DNA from: Candidatus Wildermuthbacteria bacterium RIFCSPHIGHO2_12_FULL_40_12
GTDB taxonomy: Bacteria; Patescibacteriota; Minisyncoccia; Minisyncoccales; 2-12-FULL-40-12
Direction: 5' to 3'
DNA length: 5,417 nucleotides
Assembly (NCBI GenBank): GCA_001823315.1
Contig: MHUC01000012.1
Span: 2,319 to 7,735 of the forward strand
The notes beneath the pieces were generated by a model that had not been told where the DNA came from, did not search any database, and saw nothing but the letters and a program-made list of their open reading frames with translations. This document shows, one piece after another, positions 5,191-5,417 of this stretch. Position 1 is the first letter of the stretch. Every line of letters starts with the position of its first letter. Both the position numbers and the translations under genes were made by a program.

Positions 5191-5224
5191 AAAAACAGGT
5201 TTTTCGAAAACTTGTTTTTGTTTT
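5191..5224 (+). terminator. Second T-rich hairpin before argS, possible terminator or attenuator
   Basis: AAAAACAGGTTTT (5191-5203) pairs with AAAACTTGTTTTT (5207-5219) over 13 bp with one G-U around a TCG loop, and GTTTT follows. The stem is mainly A-U, so it is a weaker terminator than the one at 5129-5166. It ends 25 nt before argS and could instead affect ribosome access. Confidence 0.4.
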
Positions 5225-5249
5225 AGGTCAAAGGTAAACTAAGTTAACA

Positions 5250-5417
5250 ATGCGGGAAAAAATCATCAAATTGCTCCAAGTGTCAATAAACAAAAACCAA
5301 AAATCGGGATTTTTCCCGAAATTCGCCGTCCCTGATGTGAAAATTGAAAGGCCCGATAACAGCGCTTTCGGGGACTACTCAAGCAATCTGGCTTTGGCGG
5401 TTTCTAAGATTGTTGGT
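5250..5417 (+). CDS. argS: Arginyl-tRNA synthetase, N-terminal fragment (cut by window end)
   Basis: ArgRS charges tRNA-Arg with arginine. Only the first 56 codons are present, running open to the window edge. They encode MREKIIKLLQVSINKNQ, then a segment ending VPDVKIERPDNSAFGDYSSN and LALAVSKIVG. The pattern of I-E-R-P, a short linker, then FGDYSSNLAL and AVSK matches the N-terminal domain of ArgRS, where (H/F)GDY(A/S)(S/T)N is strongly conserved. The HIGH and KMSK-like motifs would lie beyond the window. ATG 5250 is the natural start; a weak AAGG lies 15 nt upstream. The gene is divergent from smpB and is preceded by two hairpins suggesting control by attenuation. Confidence 0.9.
   Translation, partial: MREKIIKLLQVSINKNQKSGFFPKFAVPDVKIERPDNSAFGDYSSNLALAVSKIVG

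Overview
The window is about 5.4 kb of AT-rich bacterial DNA. The form of the ribosomal proteins, SmpB, IF3 and PolX, the short spacers and the near absence of Shine-Dalgarno sequences suggest a Patescibacteria (Candidate Phyla Radiation) genome, probably Parcubacteria-like. This is inferred from protein style; no rRNA gene is present to confirm it.

Left part, plus strand (about 150-2840): a complete PolX (family X DNA polymerase plus PHP phosphoesterase), a Nudix hydrolase of the Ap4A-hydrolase type starting 10 bp later, and an overlapping O6-alkylguanine-DNA alkyltransferase-like gene. The last is probably a pseudogene: its N-terminal part is split by two small frameshifts and the catalytic Pro-Cys-His-Arg has become Ser-Tyr-His-Gly. 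The three form a plausible DNA repair / nucleotide-sanitation operon.

Central and right part, minus strand, read right to left: smpB (about 4932), ssrA (4357-4016), infC (3984), rpmI (3261) and rplT (3038). This puts both trans-translation partners directly upstream of the IF3-L35-L20 set. The 216-bp gap between infC and rpmI holds no convincing gene but is rich in inverted repeats. One of these pairs a 10-nt element with the rpmI start region and looks like a long-range translational operator comparable in principle to the L20-controlled one of Escherichia coli. The minus-strand unit ends at a strong intrinsic terminator lying inside the coding sequence of the convergent alkyltransferase-like gene.

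Right edge: a divergent intergenic region (4969-5249) with candidate promoters in both directions, then the first 56 codons of argS on the plus strand. The argS leader holds a good intrinsic terminator and a second T-rich hairpin, suggesting attenuation or a small RNA.

The most notable points are the putative rpmI operator, the argS leader, the decayed alkyltransferase, the ssrA-infC linkage, and two compositionally odd in-frame segments in polX.
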